A stretch of DNA of 64,000 nucleotides from Abelmoschus esculentus (lineage: Eukaryota; Streptophyta; Magnoliopsida; Malvales; Malvaceae): NCBI GenBank assembly GCA_035048815.1, contig JAUCBN010000020.1:8749501-8813500 (forward strand), read 5' to 3'. Below, one piece after another: positions 22,669 to 33,924 of the stretch (position 1 is its first letter; each line of letters begins with the position of its first letter). A program made the position numbers and the translations under genes. The notes under the pieces are model-generated. The model was not told the DNA's origin and made no database searches. It saw only the letters and a list, made by a program, of their open reading frames with translations.

Positions 22669-25600
22669 TGTAACCCCCTCGACCCGGTCTAGACAAAACC
22701 AGAATCGAACGAGCTACATAAGGAATAACAAAGCTAATCCGGAGACTCATGCCGATAAACGAACCTAAAAAAATTATCTTATGTAGATGCTTTATTTTGA
22801 TCCTACATGTTCATGCATAGATTATATTCAATTACAGCGGAAACAGATATGGAACGAGTCCTAAAATGTACAAACATGCTTCAGGAACCAAATTATAAAT
22901 TTCCATAAATTCAAGGACTAATTATCAAATTATTGTTACCATCCTTTAATTAAGTTCATTACATGCTTGCATGTAAGTAAACATCATTTAATTTTATACA
23001 CCTAAGTAAACATCATCCACATATCATGTACAAGTTACTAGATGCATTGCAACCTAGTTAGCAACAATATACTCAAACTCCTTAGAGCATGTTTCAACCT
23101 CAACCTATTTAGATACATTTCAACCTAAATAACCACATCATAGATTCAACTTAAATTAGTCATGCTTCAATATCAACAACACTCAAATTCACATATAGGG
23201 ATATCGAGAATGAAGCTTCATTATACCTTTTATTATAACTAATGGAATACCAATAGGCAATTCAAGTCCAAGTCAAAAAGCTAACATCAACATGAATAAT
23301 CATCCTAGCCATTGAAGTATAAACACTATTCTCAATATAACATCTCATCCCATTGCTCTCACTACTAATAATGCTCTAAAGACATACTTGAGCTTTTACT
23401 TGGCGGTTACCAGGATCCTTGCTTCTCTTTCCTGCCTCGACACTAAATACTCTGCATTGCAAGGTAAATGAGAGGGTAAGCATAAGCTTAGTGAGTGAAT
23501 AAAAACATATTTAAAAACACCTTGCAATGCAGCCCATAATATACCAAAATCAAGTTTAAAAACCAAGTAAAAACCAATTTGAAAACCAAGTCATGCACTT
23601 TATAATAAAAACATTCATGGCTCTCAATGCCACCATATATAAAATCGGCAAGTTTCCATGCCTCACAAGTCACAAAACATTTTCAAAAGCCTTTTTAAAA
23701 ACATATGCTTATCAAGCATAATCCAAGTCTTACATGCTAACTATAGAAAAACTCAAAAAAAACCTTATGCACAACACATAAGCTCATGCAATTCCCTTTG
23801 CAAAGAAATAATTAAAAACACTTGCCTTTTAAGCCATATTGATATTTATGATCCGATTAGTATTACCTCTAATCGTTAGGATAAATGAACTCTCATTCGA
23901 TCCCTTAAACGAGGTTACATGGAGGTCTATTCCACCATTCCAAACTCACCATAGTGTCCGGTTTAGTTAGCAAACCCGAATGCGATAAAATCCCTTAAAC
24001 CGCGCAGCATTAGCTCCCCTTAATGCATCACTAAGGAATTTCACACGTACGCATTTTATATATTTAGTGCACTAACATCCTATTGATCGATAAAATTATC
24101 CCTATTAACCATCACATAATAATCCAATAAAAACAAAACCAATGCTCAAGGTTTAAGTTAAAAACAATATGTAACTACATGCATCCCACTATCTTATACA
24201 TCAAATGCATAAACTAGTAAAATCATTTTTCTCATATTTTCAAAACAAAAACCATGGGATCATCATATACATACAATACCTTTTCAAAAATAATATCATG
24301 AGCATTAAACACATGCATAATCACATATGCAATTTTTAATACGAGCATGACTAAAACCACAGAAAAACAAGGCATAATATGGGAGCCTTTTAGAAAGCAA
24401 TACTTTAAACTTACTTCTGAGTATAGGGAGGTTTTTCAGACCTTCCCTACACCCCCAAACCTTTGAAAAATATTTAAAACCATGCCAAATTGGCAGCCCT
24501 CGTAATTCACTCACCGATTTACCGAAAAATGCTCAACAAGTCACCCAAAAATGCGATTTGGCTTTCCATTCTCCTTCAAAATTGTTCCTCTACCCCTTTA
24601 ACTGATTCAAGAATCAAAACCAGAGGGTTTAGTGCATTAAAACGCACCCAAACATCCCTCAATTTGGACCAATACATGGCAGCATCTAAAAACACCATAA
24701 AACTTAACCGAAACTCACCAAAAACCCCTCCAAACCCCCCTAAACCTTCGGTCCGGGATTAGATACTTAAAATCCATCTTAATTGAATCTAAAAACTTCA
24801 AGATTCATGTATTTAGGCATCAAAAAAAGACATGTAGAATCCTTGAACGAAAATCATCAAAAACAATAGAATTTTTAATCAAGAAAATCAAATTTATTGA
24901 TTCAAGACTTTAAAGATTGTTTCAATCAGAAAAGAACTTAGGAATTTTATTAAAGAACTTTAGGTTTTAGAGTTTTGAATAATTCTCACCTCCAAAATTG
25001 ATCCAACCCCTTCCAAGGTTTAAACACAAGTAAAACCGAAGAAAAACGAAGAGATGTTGAAGAAGAAAAATATAAAAAATTAATCAAACGAATTTTTATT
25101 GAAAAGATTGGTGTTTAAATTTTAAAAGATGATGAAGTGACTTCCCAAATGTGGAGAAGTCGAAATTATATTGTTGTGTTATTTTAGTGCAACGCAAACG
25201 GTGCAAGTATACACGTCGCAAGTAATTTATAAAATTGATTTGGGACACTTTGCTTAAGTTATCACACTGTAAAATAAAGAAAAAAGTGATTTATAGAATT
25301 GATATTTAAATGAAAATAATAAAATAAGCAAGTAAAATAAATTAGAGTAATAGATAAGAGAGATTAGGCTAGGTTATCCTGAATTACGGAATAATGGAAG
25401 AATGAATTCTTCCATACAAGTGGGTGCTCGCACCACTCAATTGCTTTGGAAATTGGGCTTAGTTAGATTGCCTAGTCAATTCATCCGAATGCTTGGGTAA
25501 TTGAAACTAAAGGAATTGCTCGGGCAATTTGAGCGACTATCCTCAAGGTTTGGCAAAGCATTCTTAATTGGTCTCTGTTATCCCTAACCCAAGACTCTGT

Positions 25601-26870
25601 TAATTGCATAACCTTTGATGATACATCCCTACATTAATCAAAAGTGTAAAACAACTATCTTGCGCTTTTATTAGCCGTTGAAATCCTACACTTATCCCTA
25701 AGCCAGATTAGTTCTCACGCACTTGGATCGAACCATGCCTATTCATTTCATGAATCTAATTCTCCTGAATCTAGATAAATAAATCGTTTATCGAGGTCCT
25801 TTCCCAATTCTCTCGCAAACCAAATAAGCACCAAGAATAGACAAACCTTAATTAAGAACACTCAAAAGCTTAAATAGAATTCAATTGTAATCAAACCTTA
25901 AAACAAAATAACCCAAGACAACTTTAAGTTAGTTCATGGATGGGCAAAAAAACCAAAAAAATATCCCCTCATCACTCGAAAATAAAAAGGAAAATACAAT
26001 GGGAATCGACAACCTCTTCTTTAGTCTCTCACTATCACCTCACTTTGTTGTAGACGACAAGCTCTCTTTTAATGACTTGATCGGTTGACTTAGGTGATGG
26101 AATAAACCTGATTTGAAAATAATTAAAAAGAATATTTTCATTCTCATTTGATTCCAATAATGTCTTTCCATCTTTGCTTTAATCTTCAACTCTTTCCATG
26201 TACTCTCTCACTGACCTTATCTCCAATAATTTCTTGCTCATTCTGTAGCTCCTCATCAAGGAAGAAATCCTAAAAACATGAAAATACACCAAAGCAGTAT
26301 CCTTTTCCACGAATATTAATCAAAACACGAAATAAATATGACAACCAAGGAAATTATGTAAATATGTATGAATGAATAATAATATAATTAATAATATGCT
26401 TAAGTCTAACAATAATGTGAGTAAAAAGGGTAATAAAAACAATAATTTTGAACACTCATCATATATTTTGATGAAAAATAGGTTTTTATGATTAATATTA
26501 AGTTATTTAGGTTATTAATTAAAATTGTGGGTTATGAGTCATTAAAATAGACCCTTGAAAGGTTTAGATCATCTAGGATTAGGATTGGATCAAAGCCCCT
26601 TAAAGATTCAAATTTTTGGCTTAATTTATAAAATTGTCCTCAAGTTTTTAATTTTTACAAAATAGTCACTAATTTCAAAATCTTAGGGATTCAAGGGTCA
26701 AGTTTTCAAATTGAATTTACCAAATTCAAATATATATTAAATAAGGATTTTATGATATTTTTTTCATAATTTATTTTGAGTTAAAACTAATTTTTAAGTA
26801 TTTAATCCCAAACTATGCTTAATTGACAAAATCGTTCACTAACTTCTAAGCCCATTTTTGGGGCGCTAAA
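22669..26870 (-). mobile_element. Solo chromovirus LTR C, inserted in element A and carrying LTR D
   Basis: It opens TGTAACCCCCTCGACCCGG and closes CCATTTTTGGGGCGCTAAA. Reversed, the close resembles the start of element A's own LTR at 27604 (TGTAATGCCCCAAAAATGGG), so C is a solo LTR of a related family in reverse orientation. Flanks GAGTT (22664-22668) and GATTT (26871-26875) match 4 of 5, and the integrase reading resumes directly beyond. Removing nested D (25188-26461) leaves about 2.9 kb. Confidence 0.75.
25188..26461 (-). mobile_element. LTR D (diverged relative of the TGATGAGTGT family) nested in solo LTR C
   Basis: Reverse complement starts TGATGAGTGTTCAAAA and ends ...GTTTGCGTTGCA, giving TG...CA ends. 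It shares the 'TTTCAACGGCTAATAA' landmark and order with 5344-6735. No clear 5-base target duplication is seen (TTTAG versus TATAT), so the exact ends are tentative. Confidence 0.55.
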
Positions 26871-27588
26871 GATTTATCCAAGTTTTAGAGGATATGATGA
26901 GATGTTTTGTTCTAGATTATCAAGGATATTGAGAGAAATAGTTGCCTTTGGTAGAGTTTGCTTACAACAATAGTTTTCAAGGAAGTATTCAAATGACTCC
27001 GTATGAGGCTTTGTATGGACGGAAGTGTAAGACTATGTTATGTTGGTATGAAGCGGGTAAAAAAATTATCTCCTTTCCCAACATGCTTAAGGTTACTACC
27101 GAGAAAGTGAAGCTTATTAGAGATCGGTTGAAAGTTACCTCTAATAGACAAAAATCTTACGCGGATTTGAGGCATAGAGAAATCGAGTACATAATTGATG
27201 AGAAAGTGTTCCTAAGGAATTCACCTTGGAAGATCATATGAGATTGTAGATCATGTTGGTTAAGTTGCCTATTGGTTAAGATTGCCCCCTGAGTTAGAAA
27301 AGATGCGTGGTGTTTTCCATGTATCCATGCTACGGAGATATAGATCAGATCCGTTCCCATGTAATGCCGGTAGAGGAAATAGAGTTGAGGCCGAATTTGT
27401 ACTATGTAGAGGAACCAGTTAAAATTTTGGCTCCGAACAACAAGGTTCTATGTGGTCGAACAATAGAGCTAGTTAGGTGTTGTGGAGACATCGAGGTGTT
27501 GATAAGGCCATGTAGGACCGAAAGACCGACATGTTAGAATAGTTTTCTTATCCCTTTCCACCAGGTAAATTTCAGGGACGAAATTACT
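26871..27588 (+). pseudogene. Chromovirus integrase C-terminus and chromodomain relic (element A, part 3)
   Basis: Continues the integrase: IQVLEDMMRCFVLDYQG, then LPLVEFAYNNSFQGSIQMTPYEALYGRKC, the hallmark block after the catalytic Glu, then the KSYADLRHREIEY...KVFL block (27145-27215). After frameshifts come RLPPELEKMRGVFHVSMLRRY and VEEIELRPNLYYVEEPVKIL, matching the start of the C-terminal chromodomain region of Tekay/Del-type elements. The final 'VLW...GVEEATWE' part is scrambled. Chromodomains direct such elements to chromatin marks; this one could not fold. The polypurine tract and LTR follow at once. Confidence 0.75.
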
Positions 27589-27603
27589 TAAGTGGGGGAG
27601 AGT
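27589..27603 (+). other. Polypurine tract of chromovirus A
   Basis: TAAGTGGGGGAGAGT directly before the LTR start TGTAATGCCCC. The reverse-strand chromovirus has AAGAGGGGGAGAGT at the same place, and both follow a GGTAAATTTCA(A/G)GGA(C/T)GAAATT phrase. Confidence 0.8.
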
Positions 27604-28244
27604 TGTAATGCCCCAAAAATGGGCCTAAATTTTTTGGATTCGGGTAAGTGACCCGACTAAAATGGGTAAGCCGTTAAACATAGTTTTAGGATTTAAATCA
27701 GAAAAATTGGTTTTTAAGGGAAATAAATTGAGAAAAATTATATAGAATCCTAATTTTACTTATATTTGAATTTAATCAAATCAATTTTGGTAAATGATAC
27801 TTGGATCCCTAAGATTTTGTAAATTAGTAACTATTTTGTAAAAATTGAAAAAAGGATTGTTTTAGTGACTAAATTGTAATTAGATCAATACTTAAAATTT
27901 TTAAGGGGCTATTAATCTAATCTTACTCAAGTGATCTAACCTTCCAATAGACATCTTATAACATCTTTTTAATTACAAGATTAAAGGTTATTAACCATCT
28001 TTTTTTCCATTTTCTCTCAAATCACACGATTTTACGTAACTTTCATTTTCTCTCAAACCCTTCTGGTTTTCAACAGAATTTCACTCACTTTTATCAACGT
28101 AATTCACATCTCTTATTTTCATTTAGTTTTTAAACAATCTTAGATTATTTTCTCATCAAATCTCTTCGATCTTAACTTGTTTTATCTACTTTTCTAAATT
28201 GGAAGAAGGTTGGAACAAGTTTGGAGGTAAGAATTCATTCAAAC
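27604..28244 (+). mobile_element. 3' LTR of chromovirus A, segment 1
   Basis: Starts TGTAATGCCCCAAAAATGGG. It is interrupted at CAAAC (28240-28244) by the Sirevirus and resumes after a second CAAAC at 36626-36630. Segments 1-3 add to about 3.3 kb, similar to the 3.45-kb LTR at 46260-49712. Confidence 0.8.
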
Positions 28245-28248
28245 TGTA

Positions 28249-28423
28249 TATTTCATATTGAAGATGGAAGGAGATAGAATGAGTCTCTTCCACTCCAACG
28301 ATTATATTTCATAATATGCTTATCAAGATGTGAATTACGTTGATAAAAGTGACCCGACTAAGAATTCATTCAAACTGTATATTTCATAATAGAATGAGTC
28401 TCTTCATCAACTCCAACGATTAT
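28249..28423 (+). other. Templated filler DNA at a deletion junction
   Basis: The segment is a mosaic of nearby sequence. 28326-28352 is the inverted copy of 28085-28111 (27 bases). 28347-28361 copies 27646-27660 (15 bases, overlapping the previous piece by AAGTGA). 28360-28388 copies 28229-28257 (29 bases). 28274-28290 equals 28389-28405. 28292-28307 equals 28410-28425. 28263-28277 equals 28468-28482 in gag. Template switching at short homologies is the signature of polymerase-theta-type or synthesis-dependent end joining. Confidence 0.8.
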
Positions 28424-29957
28424 ATCCTTTGGGATATAATTGAAGATGGTCCCTCAATTCCAATGAGGATGGAAGGAGATAGGCAAGTACCAAAGAAGAG
28501 GAACGAGATGACCGATGAAGAGCGTAGAAGGATGTCTACAAACGACAAAGCTCTACACATTCTCTTTTATGCTCTTGGTCCCGACATCTACTCAAAGATG
28601 TCATCTTGCACAAGTGCCAAAGAAGTATGAGAATCTTTGGAGACTACATATGAGGGCACCAATGATGTCAAATAGACTAAGATAGGTCTTCTCAATCTTA
28701 GCTATGAGAACTTCAAGATGGAGCCGGATGAAGACGTCACCAAGATGTTTGATCGGTTTTCCGTCATTGTGAATGGTCTCAAGGGATTTGGTGAGATCAT
28801 ACCGGAAGATAAGCTTGTGAGTAAGCTCATCTACTCTCTTCCCGAGTCTTGGGATAACAAGAGAACGACCATCATAGAAGCAAAAGTCCTCAAGACTCTC
28901 AAGCTTGATGCTCTTGTGGGATCTCTTCTCACCCATGAGATCATGAAGAAAGAAAGAGAAGATGAAAAGAAGAAGAAAAATGTTAAGTTAGAGAAAAGAA
29001 AAGTTGAAAAGAAAAAGTAAGGGATTGCACTTAAAGCTTCATCTTTCCAAGAAGAGGTGGATTCTAGTGAAGAAGAAGAGCTAGAAGAATTGGCTATGGT
29101 AGCCAAAAGATTCACTAGACTCATGAGGGAAAACCGGAATAGGAGATTCCAAAGAAAGAAGGATTTTAAGTCAAAAGGAAAAGAAGATGAGAATGATCAA
29201 ATCATTTGCTATGAATGCAAGCACGGTCACATTAGGACCGATTGCCCACAATACAAAAGGAAGGGTTTTGAGAAGAAGAAGAAGAAGAAAAAGGCTCATG
29301 TTTCCATATGGAGTGATGAGGAGTCATCATCCGATGAGGACAATGAAGTAGCCAATTTATGTCTCATGGCTCTTGATGAGCCCAAGGTAACCCTTGAACC
29401 CTCTTGCAATGATCTTACATATGATGAATTATATGATGCTTATGATGAATTGCAAGATTTTTATGATGAGTTGGTTTTGAAGTTCAAAGAATCAATTTTG
29501 AAAAGTAAGAAAACCATTTCCGATTTAGAAAAGAAAAATGATTCTTTGATAAAAACGATTTTGGATTTTGAAGAAAAGATTGTTGTTTTAAATGATGATT
29601 TAAAATTCTTTCAAAAAGAAAATGTGGATTTAAACAACCTTATTTCTAGCTTGATTGAGAATCACCACAAAGTGGTGAATGAGCTTAAAGAACAAATCAA
29701 AGTGGTTGGTAGTTCAACTTCTAAAAAAGGAAGCTCTTCAAAAACCAACCATGTGAAAAAGAATTTTCATGGCCACAAACAAAGAGGTTTTCAAAGGCAT
29801 ACTAGACATAGAAAGATTAGGAGTGTATGGGTTCCTAAGGAACTTATTATTTATAATAATATTCATGCCATTGCATCTTAGATTCCTAAGGGAACCAAGC
29901 TTTTGGGAACTAACTCTCATGGACCCAAAATGATTTGGGTACCAAAAATCAAAAACT
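28424..29957 (+). pseudogene. Sirevirus gag relic (5'-truncated)
   Basis: Starts inside the capsid at LWDIIEDGPSIPM; the usual N-terminal part is gone. Then MTDEERRRMSTNDKALHIL, TYEGTNDVK and FDRFSVIVNGLKGFG, followed by a lysine-rich linker and a zinc knuckle CYECKHGHIRTDC (29207-29245) with one residue fewer than the usual C-x2-C-x4-H-x4-C. A long C-terminal coiled-coil region follows (DELYDAYDELQDFYDEL, then EKKNDSLIK, about 29425-29690), a feature of Sirevirus Gags, which are longer than other copia Gags. It ends near PKMIWVPKIKN. In-frame stops lie at 28628, 28673, 29018 and 29879. Gag forms the particle and binds RNA; this copy is inactive. Pol follows in another frame. Confidence 0.8.
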
Positions 29958-30012
29958 AAATCTTTGTTTGTAGGTTGAGCATTGCTTCAAGGCCAAAGCT
30001 TCTAGTCAAAAC

Positions 30013-33000
30013 ATGTGGTACCTTGATAGTGGATGCTCAAGGCATATGACCGGAGACAAGGGACGATTTAAAGAGTTAGAGCTCAAAAGTGGTGGAGTAG
30101 TGACTTTTGCTGACAACTCCAAAGGCCAAATTGAGGGTATTGGCTCTATTGGTAATCACTCCTCTATTCTCATTGAAAATGTCTTGCTTGTTAATGGTCT
30201 TAAACATAATTTGTTGAGCATTAGTCAATTATGTGATAAAGGATTCTACGTGTCTTTTGATAAATATGGTTGCAAAATAATAGACATAGAATCTAATGGA
30301 ACAATGCTCATAGGTCATCGCATAGGAAATATTTATATGGTGCATCTAGATGACATTAACTTATCTCATGCATGCTTAGTTGCTAGTGATGAAAATGATG
30401 CATGGTTATGGCATAGGAAACTAGGACATGCTAGCATAAGTGTTTTAGAGAAACTAGCCTCCCAAAATCTAGTTAGAGGTTTACCTAAGCTCAAGTTCTC
30501 CTTAGATAAGATTTATGATGCATGTGCTAAGGGTAAACAAAAGAGAGTATCTTTTAAGTCCATTAATGATGTTTCAACTAGTAGAGTATTAGAATTGATC
30601 CATATGGATCTTTTTGAACCTATTAGGACAACTAGCTTAGGTGGAAAATCATATGCATTTGTTATTGTTGATGATTACTCTAGATACACTTGGGTTTTAT
30701 TTTTAAGTACCAAAGATGAAGCCTTAGAAAAATTCATCATATTTTCAAATATTTCTCAAAATGACCTTGATCAAAGAATTTCTCATATTAGAAGTGATCA
30801 TGGAATCGAATTTCAAAATTTAGGTTTTGAGAATTTTTGTAATAAAAATAGGATTAGCCACAATTTTTCGGCTCCTCGCACTCCTCAACAAAATGTGGAT
30901 GTTGAGAGGAAAAATAGAACTTTAGAAGAAATGGCTAGGACCATGCTTTATGAAAACAATTTACCTAAGTATTTTTAGGCGGAAGCCACTTACACTTCTT
31001 GTTACATTATTAATCGAGTAATGATTAGGCCAATTTTAAAGAAAACTCCTTATGAGATTTTAAAATCCAAAAAGCCTAACATTAGTTATTTTCACCCTTT
31101 TGGGTGCAAGTGTTTTGTTTTAAACAATGGAAAAAATAATTTAGGTAAATTTGATGCAAAAAATGATGAAGCTATTTTTCTTGGATATTCTCAAAATTCA
31201 AAGGCTTATAGAGTTTTTAACAAAAGAACCTTAGTTGTAAAAGAGTCTATACATGTGGTTTTCGATGATAACCTCCTTCCTAGAAAGGATTCTTGTGATG
31301 ATGATGATGTATGAATCATTGAAACCATTGATGATGGACAAACATCAAAGGTGGATGGGGTTCCAACCAATGAGGAGACACAAGATCCTCCAATAGAAGC
31401 TTTAGGAGATGTAAAGCTTGAAGAAAGGGAAGTGAGCTACCCAAGGGAGTTCAACTATGTCAAAAGTGGTGAAATCTTGGGTGATCCATCCAAGGGGGTA
31501 ACTACTCGTTCTTCTCTTAGATTAATGAACCATTTTGCTTTTATCTCATGCATAGAGCCTAAAAATATCAATGAAGCTTTAGATGATGATTTTTGGATAT
31601 TGGCTATTCAAGAAGATTTAAACTAATTTGAGAGAAGTAATGTATGGACATTAGTTGATAGGCCTAGTAATAAGTCTACTATAGGAACTAAATGGGTCTT
31701 TAGAAACAAACTAAATGAGAGTGGTAACATTGTGAGAAATAAAGCTAGATTAGTTGCTCAAGGTTACACTCAAGAAGAGGGAATAGATTTCGATGAAACT
31801 TATGCACCCGTAGCTAGAATGGAAGCTATTAGGATGTTACTTGCATTTGCATATTATCATGATTTCAAGCTTTTTCAAATGGATGTCAAAAGTGCCTTTT
31901 TAAATAGTTTTATAAATGAAAAAGTGTATGTTGAACAACCACCAGGTTTTGAGGATCCAAAATTTCCAAACCATGTTTTTAAATTAAGAAAAGCTTTATA
32001 TGGTGAAACAAGCTCCTAAAGCTTGGTATGAAAGACTTTCAAATTTTTTAATTGAAAAGGGTTTTGAAAAAGGAAAGGTGGACACTAAACTTTTTATAAA
32101 AAGGTTTAAAAATGACATCTTAGTAGTTCAAATTTATGTTGATGATATTATTTTTGGATCTACTAATGAATGTTATTGTCAAGAGTTTTCTAAGCTAATG
32201 CAAGATGAATTCGAGATGATCATGATGGGGGAGCTCTCATTCTTTTTGGGACTCCAAAGCAAGCAAAGGAAGTATGACACCTTCATTAATCAAGCTAAAT
32301 ACATCAAGGATATGCTCAATGTGAAACCTCAAGCCACTCCTATGAGCTCATCAACTAAGCTTGACAAGGATGAAGGAGGTAAGTGTGTTGATTCTAAATT
32401 GTATAGATAAATGATAGGATCTTTGCTTTACCTTACCGCAAGTAGACCGGATATTATGTTTAGTGTTTGCTTGTGTGCTAGGTTTCAAGCTAGTCCTAGA
32501 GAATCACACTTAGTAGCCATTAAGAGAATTTTTAGGTACCTTAGAGACAGACCTTGTTTAGGTCTTTGGTATCATAAAGCTTCTTCCTTTAATCTTCATG
32601 CTTATTCGGATACGGATTATGGAGGTTGTAAGATAGATAGGAAAAGCACTTCCAGAACATGTCAATTCCTAGGTAGTATGCTCATATCTTGGTTCTCTAA
32701 GAAACAAAATAGTGTAGCTTTATCTACCACCGAAGCGGAGTACATATCCTTAGGGAGTTGTTGTGCTCAAGTCCTTTGGATGAAGCAACAACTCTTAGAT
32801 TATGGCATTAAGGTAGAAACTATACCTCTAAAATGTGATAATACTAGTGTCATATGTCTTACTAAGAACCCCATTTAACACTCTAGAAGCAAACACATAG
32901 AAATTAGACATCACTTCATTGGAGATCATTTGTCTAAAAATGATGTTTTAGAGTTCGTTGATACCTTAAACCAATTAGCGGATATCTTTACCAAACCTTT

Positions 33001-33060
33001 AGACAAATAGCGTTTTTGGACCCTTAGGAGAGAGTTAGGTCTAACTAGCCTATCTTAACC
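30013..33060 (+). pseudogene. Sirevirus pol relic (protease, integrase, reverse transcriptase, RNase H)
   Basis: In copia order: protease-like WYLDSGCSRHMTG (30016); integrase zinc region WHRKLGH...DACAKGKQ, where the first Cys of CxxC is Tyr; DDE core with HMDLF (30601), SDHG (30792) and VERKNRTLEEMAR (30901); RT with QMDVKSAFLN (31878), YVEQPPGF, a one-base shift at about 32003, then the intact catalytic YVDD (32137-32148); RNase H with SKKQNSVALSTTEAEY and ADIFTKPL (32980). Stops at 30976, 31312, 31624, 32408, 32876 and 33007, several at expected Trp or Gln codons. A few residues are missing after KYIKDMLN (about 32320). The polyprotein would copy and insert the element; this copy cannot. 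The extra ORF follows after 860 bases. Confidence 0.85.
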
Positions 33061-33924
33061 CTTAGGAGAGCGTTTTTGAAATCATGCCTATGTTGTTTTG
33101 CATCTTGTTGCCTCTATGCATGTTGCTAAGGGGAGTATGGACCTGTTCATGCATTTTATTCATGTCATAACATCATTTTCATTCTTCTATGGACTTTAGA
33201 GACTCATTTCTAGTACTTTAGAAGCCTAAAATGCAAAGCTTCCTAAGTAGTATCGAAACAGGTTGAACGTGTTTCGATACCTGTTCTTCATGTTCATTTG
33301 GGAAGTTTTGGGAAGAACTGGTATCGAACTATGCTCGATACCAGGGTATCGGTACTAGCATCGAAACAGTCTGTTTCGATACCTCTTCCGATACATGAGG
33401 CGGCAAAACGCTTTAAAAGACACAAAAACCTAATTTTAACCAAATTAAAACACTCCAAACTCTATTCTAAAAACCTTAGCCGCATATTCCCTTTAAAAAC
33501 CTCTCAAATCCATCCTTTTCAACACAAAATCAACGATTTCTTTGAGGGTTTTTAATCTCCTCATCAAAGCCAAGACTATATCATCAATTGGTGCTATAAA
33601 AACTACGAATTCATCCTAATCCATACTCAAGGTAATTTTTCGAAAATCTTATTTTCATTGATTTTTAGAATGTTAAAATTTAGATTTTGAATGTTTTATT
33701 AATGCTTTGTGTATGGGTTTTCATATTCCTACAAAAATATTTTCAAAATCAAAAAAATTTCATTCCAATATAAATTAATTTTATCGTACTGGTTTTCAAT
33801 GATTTTTCAAGAGATTTTCAAAATTCCTAAATACCTTGAATTATTGATTAATAGGATTGAATTAGGTTGATAGAGCATACATGGTTTTATGTATCTAATT
33901 CTAAATTGTTTTTAATCCTAGATC
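33061..33924 (+). other. Pol-to-ORF3 spacer with TATCGAAAC/TTTCGATAC palindrome cluster
   Basis: Non-coding spacer. 33247-33400 holds about nine variants of GTATCGAAAC, GTTTCGATAC and GTATCGGTAC. The same motif type recurs in the LTR. The rest (33420-33920) matches 6790-7319 of the other Sirevirus copy, so the spacer is a conserved part of the family and a candidate leader or promoter for the next ORF. Confidence 0.6.

Noticed and set aside
28831..29124. Serine/phenylalanine-rich reverse-strand frame
   Set aside because: Antisense of the lysine/glutamate-rich gag linker.
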